64,000 nt of DNA from Apostichopus japonicus (lineage: Eukaryota > Echinodermata > Holothuroidea > Aspidochirotida > Stichopodidae): the NCBI RefSeq assembly GCF_037975245.1, contig NC_092562.1:28905554-28969553 (forward strand), given 5' to 3'. Each line of letters begins with the position of its first letter. Position 1 is the stretch's first letter. A model generated the notes under the pieces. It worked only from the letters and a program-made list of their open reading frames with translations. It was not told the DNA's origin and ran no database searches. The translations under genes and the position numbers were made by a program. Below are positions 36,901 through 48,421 of the stretch, piece after piece.

Positions 36901-39900
36901 CCTCCCCTTAGACCCCTCCCCCAGGCCGGCCATCAGTCTTCAGCCCCCCCCACTCAAAAGTGCCTTCCTACGCCACTGAAAGTACCGATTCATTACAGTT
37001 CACACCTTTCTTTAAATTACGACAATTCGTCACGCCTAGAACGAAGAAATGCCATATTCGGGTATATCCATAAGCCCACTTATAGCATAAACGAATAATT
37101 ATTAGAATCGCGTATTAGTGAAGTCACACTAAATGGCCGATATAGCAATTAATGTTCATGTCCCACTTCGTAACGCGGTAACATGTGTTACAGGACATGA
37201 ACAGCAGTTACTGTACCAGCTATGAGTATCGGATGGGTAAGCTTTATATGTTAGCACACTACCAAAAATTCTATTTTCCCCTTACATATAGGAGTGTTCC
37301 AAACACTTCGATAATGATGACAAATTCTCTATTGAGGAATGAGGCTTGTTTAACAGGGATTGCAGGTATTAATTCATGTGTAAACGTTAAACTTTCTTTG
37401 ACATATGAAGGTTCTTTACATGATGAAAAGGATAACGCATCATTATAGAATTTGGCACTTCAAATGTTACCTTTGATTGTTTGGATGAAATTGACAGATT
37501 TCGACACGATTACATATGGGAACGCGATGGACTGAAACTAACTTGAATGCAAACTGGATTGAGTTTGCCATTGATATCCTTAATATGTGTTGTAATATAT
37601 GTGTACTATTTTGCTTTCATTAAAGATCTAGAAAATGCGAACAGTTCCTATCACCGAGGGAGAAAAATGTGACTGTTACATTAATGGTCAGATCTGTATA
37701 ATTACCTGCAGTGTATAGTTAACGATCCCTGTAGGTCTTTGTGTTGTAGCTCTTGACCGATTTCATCTAAGACCTGCCAAATAGGCATTGCTGTTTCCAG
37801 AGTAGCTTTATCGTCCCAAGAGGTGAACTGATAATGCATCAAGGTTCGCCATTCGTTACCCTGTATAGAAGATAACGCATGGGATGAATTGAATCGGAGA
37901 GGTGATGCTGGGCTGATGTCGAAACAAAATATTACATTAACAACAATTGGTATTTATTGCTGAAACGCGTATAACAGTAACTAGGATACCGTATATTGTC
38001 ATGCAATGTTTCATGCGCTAACAAGGCCATTCTCATGGACAGGGTGATAACAGCTTTCGCAATCACTGTTTTTAGTCAAATAGGGAGTGACAAGATGTGA
38101 CTGTTAGACGACAAACGACTAAACAGTCGACAAACAAAGTTGAGTTTATGAGATATACAACAACACTTATCTTCACTTAAATAATGAGAGTAATTTCTAC
38201 TTTAGTACATATGACAGTTTATTTACTGAACGATTAACAGCTTCTTTGCTCACCTTAATCATTTTAATTTTGCGAGCAACATAGAAAGGTTCTACATTTT
38301 CTTCAACACCCTGCAGTTTCATAACTTGAACGTCTCTGTTGGTACCTTGCTCAGGCCAATATTGTGCGCATTTCACCTATAAAAAGGAAGATAATATTCG
38401 GTATGGATAATAATAGTGCAAGATGTATGTTTACGTTTTATGGTGGATCTGAATTTACTATATCTGCATTTGCAGTTCCGGTCATTAACTTTGGTTATAA
38501 TTTTAAGACTGTTAGATATTAATTATCTTAACTTTTGGTTCTTTTTTTTTCAATACATAAGTACATTGTAAAGAAGACAACGATGCTATTCATGCTATCA
38601 GTTTGGATCTTCAAATTGATGAAACCTGAAAACTGAAGATTTTAATGTTCCAAACCTTTCTTTTTTCAATTGGATTTGTAAGCATCACTATAACAGGAGA
38701 ATTCTGTTCCCAGATCATCTGCCAAAAGTCTGGAATGGTGTGCTCCAAAGGACCTGAAGTTAAATACAACATGAGTTATGAGTGTACAATGAAATAGCGA
38801 AATGATTAATATGAATATAGTAAATAAGATAATGTCAACGAAATCATCAGATTTAATATTAAATTTTGACACATGACTAGCGGAGACAGTAATTGTACAC
38901 ACAAAGAAACACACTCACAAAATTAAAGGGAAAAGGCTAATTTGAAACTAACTTTAAAGTATCGGACTAACGCTCAACGCAATTGTAGAATTTGCTGATT
39001 CTAAACAATTATTTGTTTTGTTAGCACCAACTTAGGTCCGAAATGGATACTTGCTAAATTATGCACTTAATGCGCCCCTCCTATAAAATCACGTGAGTTT
39101 TACGTATATACATGATGTTACGCATTTTAGTCAGATTGTAAAGATGACGCTCTATCAAGACAGTCTTGTTTAGGGCGTAAAGATTATCGGTAGTGACAGC
39201 TTTTGGAGTTTCAGACAGTAATACATTCATAATACCTATTTGCTAACGTCAGAACCCCCACTTTAATAAAACCGTTAGTTATTATTAACTGTAATAAATA
39301 TAATCATTATAATACTATTGATCATCTTACCCTGGGTAGCAATGTATAACCTCTCGTTAACAACACCTTTGAAGACACCCTGCAAGATACCAATAAAGAA
39401 TAATTTAGCCATGTGAATTACTGAAGAGAAATATAATGAATATAAGCGCACGTGTGGGCTTTAACAGTATATCTTTTGCATGCATCAGTGAATATTCACT
39501 AAATCATTATGAATAGGGTCAATGCGACTTTGACTTGTAAACATATCATGATTAGCACGTTCTTTATGTCTCAAAACAGTAAAATTCTTCTCGAATAAAC
39601 AAAGAAAAACCAAACTGTTTCCACACATAAATATAACGCACTATACTGAGTCGGCCTTTTCTAGCACATATGTTGTCTACTCGTACACATACCAGTTCGA
39701 GTCTTATACTTTGACACGAATTCGGATCTATTCTGATATAGTATCCATGTTTAAATCGGAACCTACACTATTGCTATTTTAGGCGGTAACAGAGTGTTAT
39801 GTACTGCTCGTGTCACTGCATTTTACAGACAAGAAACTTCATGGCTGGGCAAACAGGGAAGGTGTGGAGGGGATGACTTGTATGGACTATGTAAGGTTCT

Positions 39901-42900
39901 AAGACAAAGCACTGACTTGTTTTTCTCTTGATTTGTATCCTGTCTTGCTGGTACCTCTGTAAACCAGCAGGTACGGGTACATTACTACAAGCCCAACGTG
40001 TTTCTTTGTGATCCTCATTTCGTACTGAAGTTCTGCTTTAATGTACTTTGTTTTTCTTTTGTCTTATCGTTTATTGATATATATGATTCAGTAACAACAC
40101 GAAGCGAAACGAAACTTGTATCTACTTCATCTCCCTTCATTGCAGAGTTGTTCGTCAAGTAAGATATGTTCTCTACACAACTATATAAGTAACACTTCTA
40201 GGAACCATGTTTCAAAATGCAGTCATAAGTTGATGATTCACTTTATCTGCCCATGACGTCTATGATTAGTCTCTTCAGACAGGTGGCGGGTTTGCGGTAG
40301 GAACGGTCGATATACCGATGGAAATACATAACGCATAATATTTGCATATCCTTCCTACGATTTCGACTTAATTTATTACTTAAATATCATAGATTAGATA
40401 TCAACAATATTAATGAAGATAATTATAGTGTCAAGGGAAGTAATTACCTGTATATAGCTAGCATTTATGTAGTCAGATCCATCCAAAGATGAATTCAACT
40501 TCACTCTGCAATCGTCATCTGCAAAAGGAATTAAAGCAAATTAAAATGATTGTTAACATTTGTGTTTAAATTTCTGTTAAATAACTTTCTTTTATTATCG
40601 CATGCAAATATATATAACACCGGCAATCTTTTGCGAGTTTTAATATCCCTCTCTCATTGACCTTTTTTAACGAAAACAAGGAACTGGAACAGTTTAAGTT
40701 TCCCATCATTTGGTCCTCCTACCCCACAAACACCCTTACATGTTAATGGTGCACGTAGCTGTCAATCTCATGTACCTTATTTGCAAGAAGCTGGTTTGAC
40801 TACAATCCGGAAGCTACATCGTTAATAGATCTTTGAATCTGTTGTAGTTTCAAGTCGCTTCGACTATATTCAAAACAAGGTGAATACTTCTGTGGATGCA
40901 TATGTCTTCTCGGTAAACAGGGGTGATATCATATACATCTTGAAAGGGTCAATCGGTGTCAGGCAGTTCTTGCGGCGGTGAAAACTGACTGACTGTTTCA
41001 GGCTTCAGGAGTTGTTTCTATATGCGTAGGAACGGGGCGATCGTTGCCCTGCGTACGGATGGAGGAACGACTACACATAATCTTAGCCTAAAAGCTAAAT
41101 TGTAATCCTTTTGCTTTGGACTTTTTTGTCAATAGTAACGATTTTATGTTTGCTCATCCGTGACGATTTTGGTTCCGCTTGACAGGTTCAGATTCCATTT
41201 CCAGGCATTCTCTGAGTTGGAGGGACACCAACGATTTATGAAGGGATACCAATATTTAAGATATAGCTGTAAATTTGGTTACTGTTTGTGTATTGAATAG
41301 AGATGTACGCGAGAAACATAAACTTACATGGTAGAATATTTTTGAACCGATTTTTCTTCTTATTTGATTCAGTATTTGCAACTTTACATCTGGAGATATC
41401 GCTTGCTGGTAAATCCTTAAATAAAAGAGAGATATCATGTTAGTTTATGTCACAATCACAATTTTTAAAATATTAATAATGAAAATATTCTTTGTCATTA
41501 GCCTGCCACACAGACCCAATCGATCTTGATATTCTTTGTTCTGCTAATTAGTTTGTACCGTCAATTTAGCTGAATTCAACTGAAACTTTTGCAACATGGA
41601 TAAATTTTGCAGTGTTTTGTTTTGTAAGTGACAGGTTGTATGATGAGACTATTGCAGACTATAGTGGTATAAAGTAACTAAATATAGTGATTAAACATGG
41701 CCGGCGCTGTTTGAACTTTCGCACAGACGTTGATGGTGCAAAAATATGGTTCTTGAGAAAATGACTTGTATATATTTTTCAAAGTATCTAATGTCAAGTG
41801 AATTTTTCTATCAAACGTTTATTGCTTATATGATTAGTTCTGTTAGTTATTTTGTAGTTAGGAAAGACAGTTACCAGGTATTCCGTAGTGAACTCGCTCG
41901 GATCTGCAGAAGCCATTCGTTGGTAGCAAGTGAGGAATTCATTTAGCTTAATTGGGTTTCGTTTTTGGGGCCATTTGCCCTTTAAGGGTGGTGTTCTCTT
42001 AACTGTAAATGAGAGATGGAAAAACAAAAACTTAAGGCTCAAAATGAATACATTTTCTGTAAACTAGCGAAGATATAAACATTTTTAATATAAACGGGGC
42101 TAGAAACTCTTTTGATAAGTATATCTAGCCACAAACGGTAGTTTATCCTTAACCACCACTCGATAATAGAATAAATAATATTTTGAATTAACGAGTGACT
42201 TAAGAAATACAAAAACAGGTATATGTGTATATATCATTATTGTAGACCGTTAAAGACACTGCAAGTAATCCAGTTTGTGGTATTTCTTAACCTCTTTTAG
42301 TTCAGTGAAAAGACTAGTTACACATTCTAACTATGAGGTCAGTTCCCCAGATGGAACACAACACTCAATAGGGGAACAATAAGACTTTAATGGTATTGAA
42401 TTTAACTGCCATCCAAAGGTGTACTGTTATTCGTGTAGTGTTTAAAGAGCATGCTTAGGTTAAGTTATTCAAATTCATGAAACAATGGATTAACAATAAT
42501 ATTCAGGTATGCACCGAGGACCAGACGTCAACATTAATTATTAGTCTAAAAGAAAGATAAAAGTTTATACACATACATTTCGAATATTTTGAAAATGGCA
42601 ATAATTTGACAACCCCAATAGACATAGACACATTAACTTTGCGACTTAACATACCAAGACCAACATATTGATGAAAGTCACCTTTTAAATGACAAAACTG
42701 CTCGCAATAACCTTCTTACACAAATGTGGGACGGCATATTATAAATTTGATCGCATTATTGGTATATATTTAGTGCTGATACTCCATATAGTTTACATTA
42801 CCAAATGATTTCTGTGCAGAGCTCATATGATTCGATCTTTGTTCCAAGCTCCGCTGAGGTGATCTGTCTACTTTAGGTGATCGCTCTCCATTTCTTGCTG

Positions 42901-45680
42901 ATGAAGATGGAGGTCTCTCCCATTCATCTCCTGTTAACATCAAGTTTTCAGTATAACAACTAGTTTTAGTAAACTTAAACTAAGAAATATTTAGTAAAAG
43001 TAAGTTGGCCTGACGTTTCGATCCTAGCAGGATCTTCTTCAGAGGCTAAATGACATTTAGCTCTTTCACATTCTCTTACACAGGCTCTCTAGTGGATAAG
43101 CAGTTTTGCTAACAGGTTCATTTTATTATAAGAAATATTTATGTAGTGGTTTGGTCATGTGTAGACTTTCTTCGGTAAGCTTCTCTGTAGGATGTAACAT
43201 GTGGAAGTAATGGTAGTTACTCACACATATGGTTTGGTAGTCAACACCTGAGGCAGAACAATGATTGTATAAAGGAAGGCTAGTTGAAGCCGACTCCCAT
43301 GTAGGTGTGAGTTCCCTCCCCCATAAATGGAATTGACTTCACATGGTACATTCTGAGGTTTAATTAGACTACAAGTTATGCTGTGTAAACGCAAGGTGTG
43401 TGCTAATAGCTCATTTTAATTTTAAAGGTGGGGTTCAAAAGGTGCCTGGGCTCGCCCACTACACCCTAGGCACCTGAAAACCAGCTGTGTTTTCTATAGA
43501 AGTATCATTCATGTTCATTAATCTTGATATTTGGCCTCTGGTCTGGGCGCACATAATTATACGACTTGCAGCCACCCACTGACACATAAACTTCAAAATA
43601 TTAATTTATCAACAAATGTATAATTTCTTATGTAAGAAAGAGAAACTGTTATCATAAGACGTGAAAATAAAACTATAAATACTCGAAATGGCCAACGATG
43701 TCATTAACTATACGAAACTAAGAACACATTAAACTATATCAACTGAAGTTGGTAGACTATATTGATATGGTTATACTAATAATGGCTACCGTGAACGCCT
43801 ACAACATTGACCGATTTGCATAAGATTAAAATGTATAAATAGTGAGTAGTTGACATTGTTTTAAACCAACCCATATCTCTCTTTTCTGTGTCATTTCGCT
43901 TCCGTTTAGTTCTCCGGGACCTTCGACTGAAAGTTCTCGTAAAACTACTAAAAAAAAAACAAAGAATTGGAAACAACATAGAGAAATAATTGTAGTTACA
44001 TAAAATATGTATAAGGAATGATATTATCAATCTGTTATTACTTAAAGCAAACAACTACAACTTTCAAAATGACGTTTAATTTTCAAACTCAAAAATGGTG
44101 GTGGGAAATTAATATACACAGAACTATAACATAAACAAGTTCGGTGTTAAAATTGCGATACTGGACCAATTCACATTAATACTATCGCTAGATGGACTCA
44201 AAGTCCATTATTTCTTTACCTTCTTTCACATTTTACTCTTTAAAGATGGAAAGAAGTAATCAAGCATTGATGTGATACAAGAACAATAGCGATAGAAAGA
44301 TTCGTTATTCAAATCTATTAACCTAAATAAAGAAGTGTCATCTTTCTCCATTAAAATAAGCAATTTGAAGATATTTTATTTTTTAATAATTAGTCATTTG
44401 TAATAACTAAATTCATTCAGAAAACATTTGTACCTGCTCATTGAGAAACATAAATAGTCTTGGAGTATATCATAAAGTGTTAATAAATATATAGGAGGCT
44501 ATACACTGAAAATAATGCATGGCGTGAGCAGTGACTTTTGAATGGAATAGGCCTATAGATGATCGAAACTTAAGTATTGCTTTTAAATTATATCGACAAC
44601 TTTGGAATTAACTACTCTCTGCTCTGTTGTTACAGTACAGCTTCTTTTATATACAATCTCTCAAAGCAAGGACAGTTATATCTTACTTCAATTTACTCCC
44701 GCTACTGCCAAGAAATACCGACAGGAGAAAAATCGCCATGACAACCACACTGAGGCCAATGTATAAGATCTCCATTTTCTGAAATTTAAAGCACAATGTT
44801 CTTAATATTATGCATGTTTGTGTCGGTCGGGGATGGGGATAAAGGATGGGGGCGGCTGGAGATATATCAGGTAAAATGACATAGTAAATGAGAAAAATAA
44901 ACGTACGGTATCTCATGAGCTCAGAATTTTCACAACCAACAGCAAACCCTATAAGTTAGACGCGAAGCATATTCCTATCTCCTCAGTTATATGTTGTATT
45001 AGCCTACGCCATGTAGTAATTCATATAATAACTTACATAACGTTCCTACTGAGAGGTTATCAGTGTTACGTCCCTAATTATGCTAAAGAGTCAAATAACA
45101 GTCACTCAATGTCAAACTCTAGCAAGCATGTTGTTGCCAACTCGACCATTTCCCCCTCCCAGTTCAGAAATGCCACTGTCTAATTGAACACTCTTTAATG
45201 TCACCGTACGTGTTTGAAGGTTCAGCAGAAAGTATATAAAGTAGGTCTGCGTCTAGCCATTTTTAAACACGCTAACGATGACGTTGGTTTGAATACCTTG
45301 AACATTCTCCTATCACATGTAGGTGGATTAGGTTGTATATTAACTAAAACAGCTAGGTAAATAACTCGGTAAATAGATTCTGTAGATTAATCACTCATCA
45401 TTTGAGATAACGCATTGCTATAGTATGCATGTTGTTTACAACTTGAAACATTTCAATGGCACCTATAGTAGAAATATATACGGCGGAACTTAGATCTATA
45501 GTTTATTGTGTAGGCCTATAGCAAAAGTTGCGGATAATATTTGTTTTGAACCAAATGAACATAGGGTGGCTGGGTGTAACTGGATATGAATTGCCCTCAC
45601 AGGAGTCATAAGACATGACTTTAGGATGAAATCGATGGGCGATCACTGATGAATGTATGAAGTAATTAAGTACTTACCAT
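27877..45680 (-). CDS. Gene B: membrane-anchored two-domain tyrosine phosphatase without ectodomain, 20 coding exons
   Basis: Predicted 684-aa protein. Exons (5' to 3'): 45680-45678, 44778-44687, 43947-43871, 42930-42802, 42002-41875, 41415-41328, 40518-40448, 39379-39331, 38753-38656, 38376-38254, 37860-37706, 36266-36131, 35807-35658, 33908-33809, 33311-33229, 32350-32222, 31559-31431, 30832-30711, 29680-29545, 27933-27877. All phases join (2055 nt). The first exon contributes only the ATG. The membrane helix (about 5-24) follows at once, then a basic linker, D1 with [10 protein letters not shown] (Cys337, Arg343) and D2 with HCQNGVGLSG (Leu626 replacing Arg). Less certain parts: exon 1; the 30832 acceptor, which has a poor pyrimidine tract but is the only choice that keeps the conserved phase; and the last exon. 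An unseen upstream exon could still add an ectodomain. Confidence 0.86.
28414..29047. mobile_element. hAT-like element, 634 bp, with internal repeats
   Basis: Ends CAGGGGCGTAGCGAAG and the inverse of CAGGGGCGTAGCGAGC; 8-bp duplication ATGGTGAC at 28406-28413 and 29048-29055. Internally a unit of about 140 bp containing GATCTGGAAGTGGTGACTG is repeated three times. It lies between the last two exons of gene B. Confidence 0.88.
32431..32755 (+). mobile_element. tRNA-derived SINE in gene B intron
   Basis: The 5' part is tRNA-like with an A box (TGGCCAATTGGTTAAGG) and a B box (GGTTCGATTCC at 32488-32498). The body carries GTAAAGCGCTTTAAGACA and TTAAGCGCTATATGAAAA, a 3' module common in marine invertebrate SINEs, followed by a short ATT repeat tail. 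Internal RNA polymerase III promoter expected. It has no protein. Confidence 0.88.
33990..35316. repeat. 32-bp minisatellite, about 41 units, in gene B intron
   Basis: Units of 32 bp containing CAACAAAGCAACATATAGCC repeat from about 33990 to 35316. Variants include TGCATATAG in place of TGTATAAAG, and a higher-order block ending ACATAACCGGTATAAAG. Because 32 is not a multiple of three and the unit has no minus-strand stop, the minus strand stays open in several frames for up to 1.4 kb. That yields artefactual ORFs rich in Leu, Cys, Tyr and Val. It lies between exons 35658 and 33908. Confidence 0.95.
35658..42002 (-). CDS. Gene B D1 phosphatase domain (exons 5-13)
   Basis: The domain opens with [20 protein letters not shown], the usual helical entry to an RPTP D1. 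It then shows [12 protein letters not shown] (Phe167 replacing Tyr), [51 protein letters not shown] (Trp301, Asp302, Asp303: the WPD proline is Asp), [10 protein letters not shown] (Cys337, Arg343) and [13 protein letters not shown]. Cys, Arg, an Asp at the general-acid position and the Q-loop Gln are present, so activity is likely. Exon sizes of 88, 71, 49, 98, 123, 155, 136 and 150 nt parallel gene A's D1. Confidence 0.92.
36617..36978. mobile_element. hAT-like MITE, 362 bp, in gene B intron
   Basis: Ends CAAGGGCGTAGGAACC and the inverse of CAGTGGCGTAGGAAGG, with the 8-bp duplication AAAGTACC (36609-36616, 36979-36986). Very GC-rich ends with runs of G and C. Confidence 0.87.
42802..43947 (-). 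CDS. Gene B exons 3-4: basic, Ser/Pro-rich cytosolic linker
   Basis: Exon 43947-43871 encodes the basic cluster [17 protein letters not shown]. Exon 42930-42802 encodes a Ser/Pro/Arg-rich stretch with [22 protein letters not shown] and HMSSAQKS. The two SP motifs in basic context (RSPK, RSPQ) look like proline-directed or basophilic kinase sites. Phases 2-in/1-out and 1-in/1-out join neighbours cleanly. Low-complexity linkers of this kind are hard to prove without transcripts. Confidence 0.72.
42994..43114. mobile_element. Same element family, copy 3
   Basis: GGCCTGACGTTTCGATCC, TAGCAGGATCTTCTTCAG, then CAGGCTCTCTAGTGGATAAG. In a gene B intron; single arm plus the common flank. Confidence 0.75.
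44687..45680 (-). CDS. Gene B exons 1-2: start codon and N-terminal membrane anchor
   Basis: Exon 1 ends GGGACATG|GTAAGT, so the ATG (45680-45678) lies directly at the donor. The next exon begins AAA ATG, giving [20 protein letters not shown] and then [12 protein letters not shown] second in-frame ATG two codons on could also start translation. The helix of about 20 residues is followed in the next exon (43947-43871) by [13 protein letters not shown]. By the positive-inside rule the N-terminus faces out and the rest faces the cytosol. No extracellular domain is encoded between this ATG and the helix. Confidence 0.72.
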
Positions 45681-45918
45681 GTCCCTACTTGGTGATACCA
45701 CTCATATAGAAGTAACCAGCCTTTCTTTAAATATGGTGGCAGGGTTAAGCCATGAAAACGAATGCAACACTGGTCTTACTTCCTGGTATGCTGCTTATGC
45801 ATGCTGCCGCCTGCACCGTAGTTACGTACTGTGTCTGCAGCGCTTAGTGCTATGAGCTTCGGTTAACCTTTGATTGTTGTTAAACTCAAGAGTAAACTTT
45901 AACAGACAGTATACACTG

Positions 45919-45926
45919 TTTATATA
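45919..45926 (-). promoter_or_regulatory. Candidate TATA box of gene B
   Basis: On the minus strand this reads TATATAAA within CTCTATATAAACAG, about 240 bp upstream of the gene B start codon. A start site about 30 bp downstream would give a 5' UTR of roughly 210 nt in the first exon. The region is AT-rich, so chance occurrence is possible. Confidence 0.35.
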
Positions 45927-46319
45927 GAGTAACAGCGCATAACTTAACTACACACTGCGAACTTAGCTGCAACTGTGGTATGGTGAGTGGTTACCCACAA
46001 TGAGTCAGCGTAGTGCATGGAATACCCAGAACAGGTTCAGTCACAAGAAACTATACTGCAGTCAATTGTTGTTCTTCATTTTTATGTAATGCTTTGCTGA
46101 GTTAAATTCACGGTCAAATGACTTTGGTAAACAATTCCTTTGAACTTGACAGAATTCGAAGGCCGATTTTTTTCTCTAATAATTTCAAAAGAGGCACAGA
46201 ACTGTGAACATCAAACAAGTATACTGACGGTATAGTGTTCCTCGTAATGTATACACCGTCATTGGAATCGGGGACATATCTGTCTGAGCAAAATATCAAA
46301 GGACGTACCGTGTAATATA

Positions 46320-46445
46320 CGACGAAATATATACATATCTATATCTTTATACATATATATATATATCTATGTATATATATGTATATATATATATATAAAT
46401 AAATAAATATATATATATATATATATATACATATATACATATAAT
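46320..46445. repeat. AT-rich microsatellite, gap between genes B and C
   Basis: ATATATAC/TATATA repeats; no coding signal. Confidence 0.9.
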
Positions 46446-46479
46446 TGAAATTGTAGTGCATCTAGAATAGTGAAGAAAA

Positions 46480-46570
46480 AAATCCAGCCTCCACCGGGAT
46501 TCGAACCTGACCATCCCTTTTTATATGCGGACACCCTACAAGTGTGCCTTACTATAGAGAATAATCATGA
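46480..46570 (-). repeat. Possible tRNA-like/SINE remnant between genes B and C
   Basis: The minus strand has GGTTCGAATCCCGGTGGAGG, a perfect B-box/T-arm type sequence, about 60 nt after GGCACACTTGTAGGG. A matching 5' acceptor strand and a full cloverleaf are not visible, so this is not called as a functional tRNA. Confidence 0.4.
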
Positions 46571-47611
46571 TACTAATCAACGCGAAATCATTTGTGATTC
46601 CTAAAGAAGGATCTCGAAAGAGATACCTTGATGCGATGGTCGGCATTCGATTCCGATCTTCTCGGGTTGAGTATTTATTATATAAGTTACCGTAATTCAA
46701 GGTTTAGTGGTTTTCTCTCTCTCAACCCACCTCTCCACCTCTCTCTCTCTGTCGCACATGAAAGTTTTCATCCTTCTTAAACATAAACATTTTCAGATAG
46801 TTTGTTCAACTTGCAACGAGATAGGAAGTGGAATACTGCTTATGAAACAATGACACGATACTATGTGTTTAATAGATTCCATATATATATTTAAACTAAT
46901 GACATTCATATCATCAAGTCATATAAGACTCTTTTTCTAAGTTCTATTTGATTATGCTTATTTATAGTACACTAGCGAAGCATTGTAAATGTTAAAGGAG
47001 AAATCTGGCGATATTTCTTTAAAGAATATTAAAATTAAGCTCATTTTTTAATTGAAGATTCAAAATTTCTTCTAGTTTTTTATGACCAGCAAAAACGAAT
47101 TTATACTTAAATACATATATTACTTACTACAATGAACATGATCTAATCAGCCTCTAATATTGCTTACATTGCCCCAAAAGGGTATTCTATTTTGGGCTTC
47201 TTCTTGGGTCTTCTATCTAGAATTAAGGGCTAAGACTTAATGGATCCAATACAATTCCATAGTGTAAGCTGTCTTTGAGCAGGACTGTAATTTTGCATTA
47301 TTCTGACTCCACCCAATTAATATTCAAACAAATTTAATGCACGTTAATCTAGATAAAAGCAATTAACTATAAGTACTAATAAATTCATAATATTATGTTG
47401 CCCAAAATTTCATTTAGATGCTGAGGTTGGGATCAATTTTTAAACCTTTTGGTTGAACAGAAGAACATATTTTGTTACCAGAGCAATAACCTCTTCATTA
47501 TTCATGAAATGTGAATTTGTTTAAATTTTCGTGGTAGATGCAACGCGATATACAGCTTTGTCATTAAAAATATGTAAAGAATTTTAACAACAGACAATTT
47601 GTAAATAGAAA

Positions 47612-47946
47612 TTAAACGTTTGCGTAAATATTAGGTATTTTCAGTTTCTCCGAAAGCACTTCCAAACAGAACGCGTACTGCTCCTGTGTAAGAAACAGAA
47701 AGTAATGGGGAAACGTAAAAACAAAGTAAACAAATATATAAACAGAAAAATACAGTTTGATAAAACTGATAGTATATGTCACAGTCACTGATATGTTGTC
47801 ACCAATCGATAAGTGATGAAGAAGGTTACTAACACTTGTAGTAATAGTAAAAGTTGTAGTAGCATTGGTAGTATTAATGGCTGTATTAATGGTAGTAGTA
47901 ATGATAGTAGTAGTGGTGGTAGTATAAGTATTATAATTAGTAGCAT

Positions 47947-48024
<78 letters not shown>

Positions 48025-48309
48025 TACTACTACTACCACCACCACCACTACTACTACTACTACTAATACTACTACTACTACCACTACTACTACTACTACT
48101 AATACTACCACTACTACTACTACTACTGCGTCTTCTGCTAGTTGTGATACTACTTATACTACTATTAGTACAACTACTACTGTAACTACTACTACTACTG
48201 CTACTTCTACTACTAATACTTCCACTACTACTACTTCTACTAACTACAATTAACTACTCTACTACTGCTATTTCTACTACTAATACTTTTGCTACTACAA
48301 CTGCTACTT

Positions 48310-48345
<36 letters not shown>

Positions 48346-48385
48346 ATACTACTACTACTACTAATACTACTTCTACTACTACTAC

Positions 48386-48421
<36 letters not shown>

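Larger units (their letters stand above)
45681..47611. other. Intergenic gap between genes B and C
   Basis: 1.9 kb between the gene B start codon and the gene C stop codon. It contains the candidate TATA box of gene B (45919-45926), AT microsatellites and a tRNA-like remnant. No exon recognised. Confidence 0.7.

Noticed and set aside
46480..46570. Functional tRNA gene
   Set aside because: Only a T-arm/B-box-like part is visible; no paired acceptor stem or D arm could be drawn.
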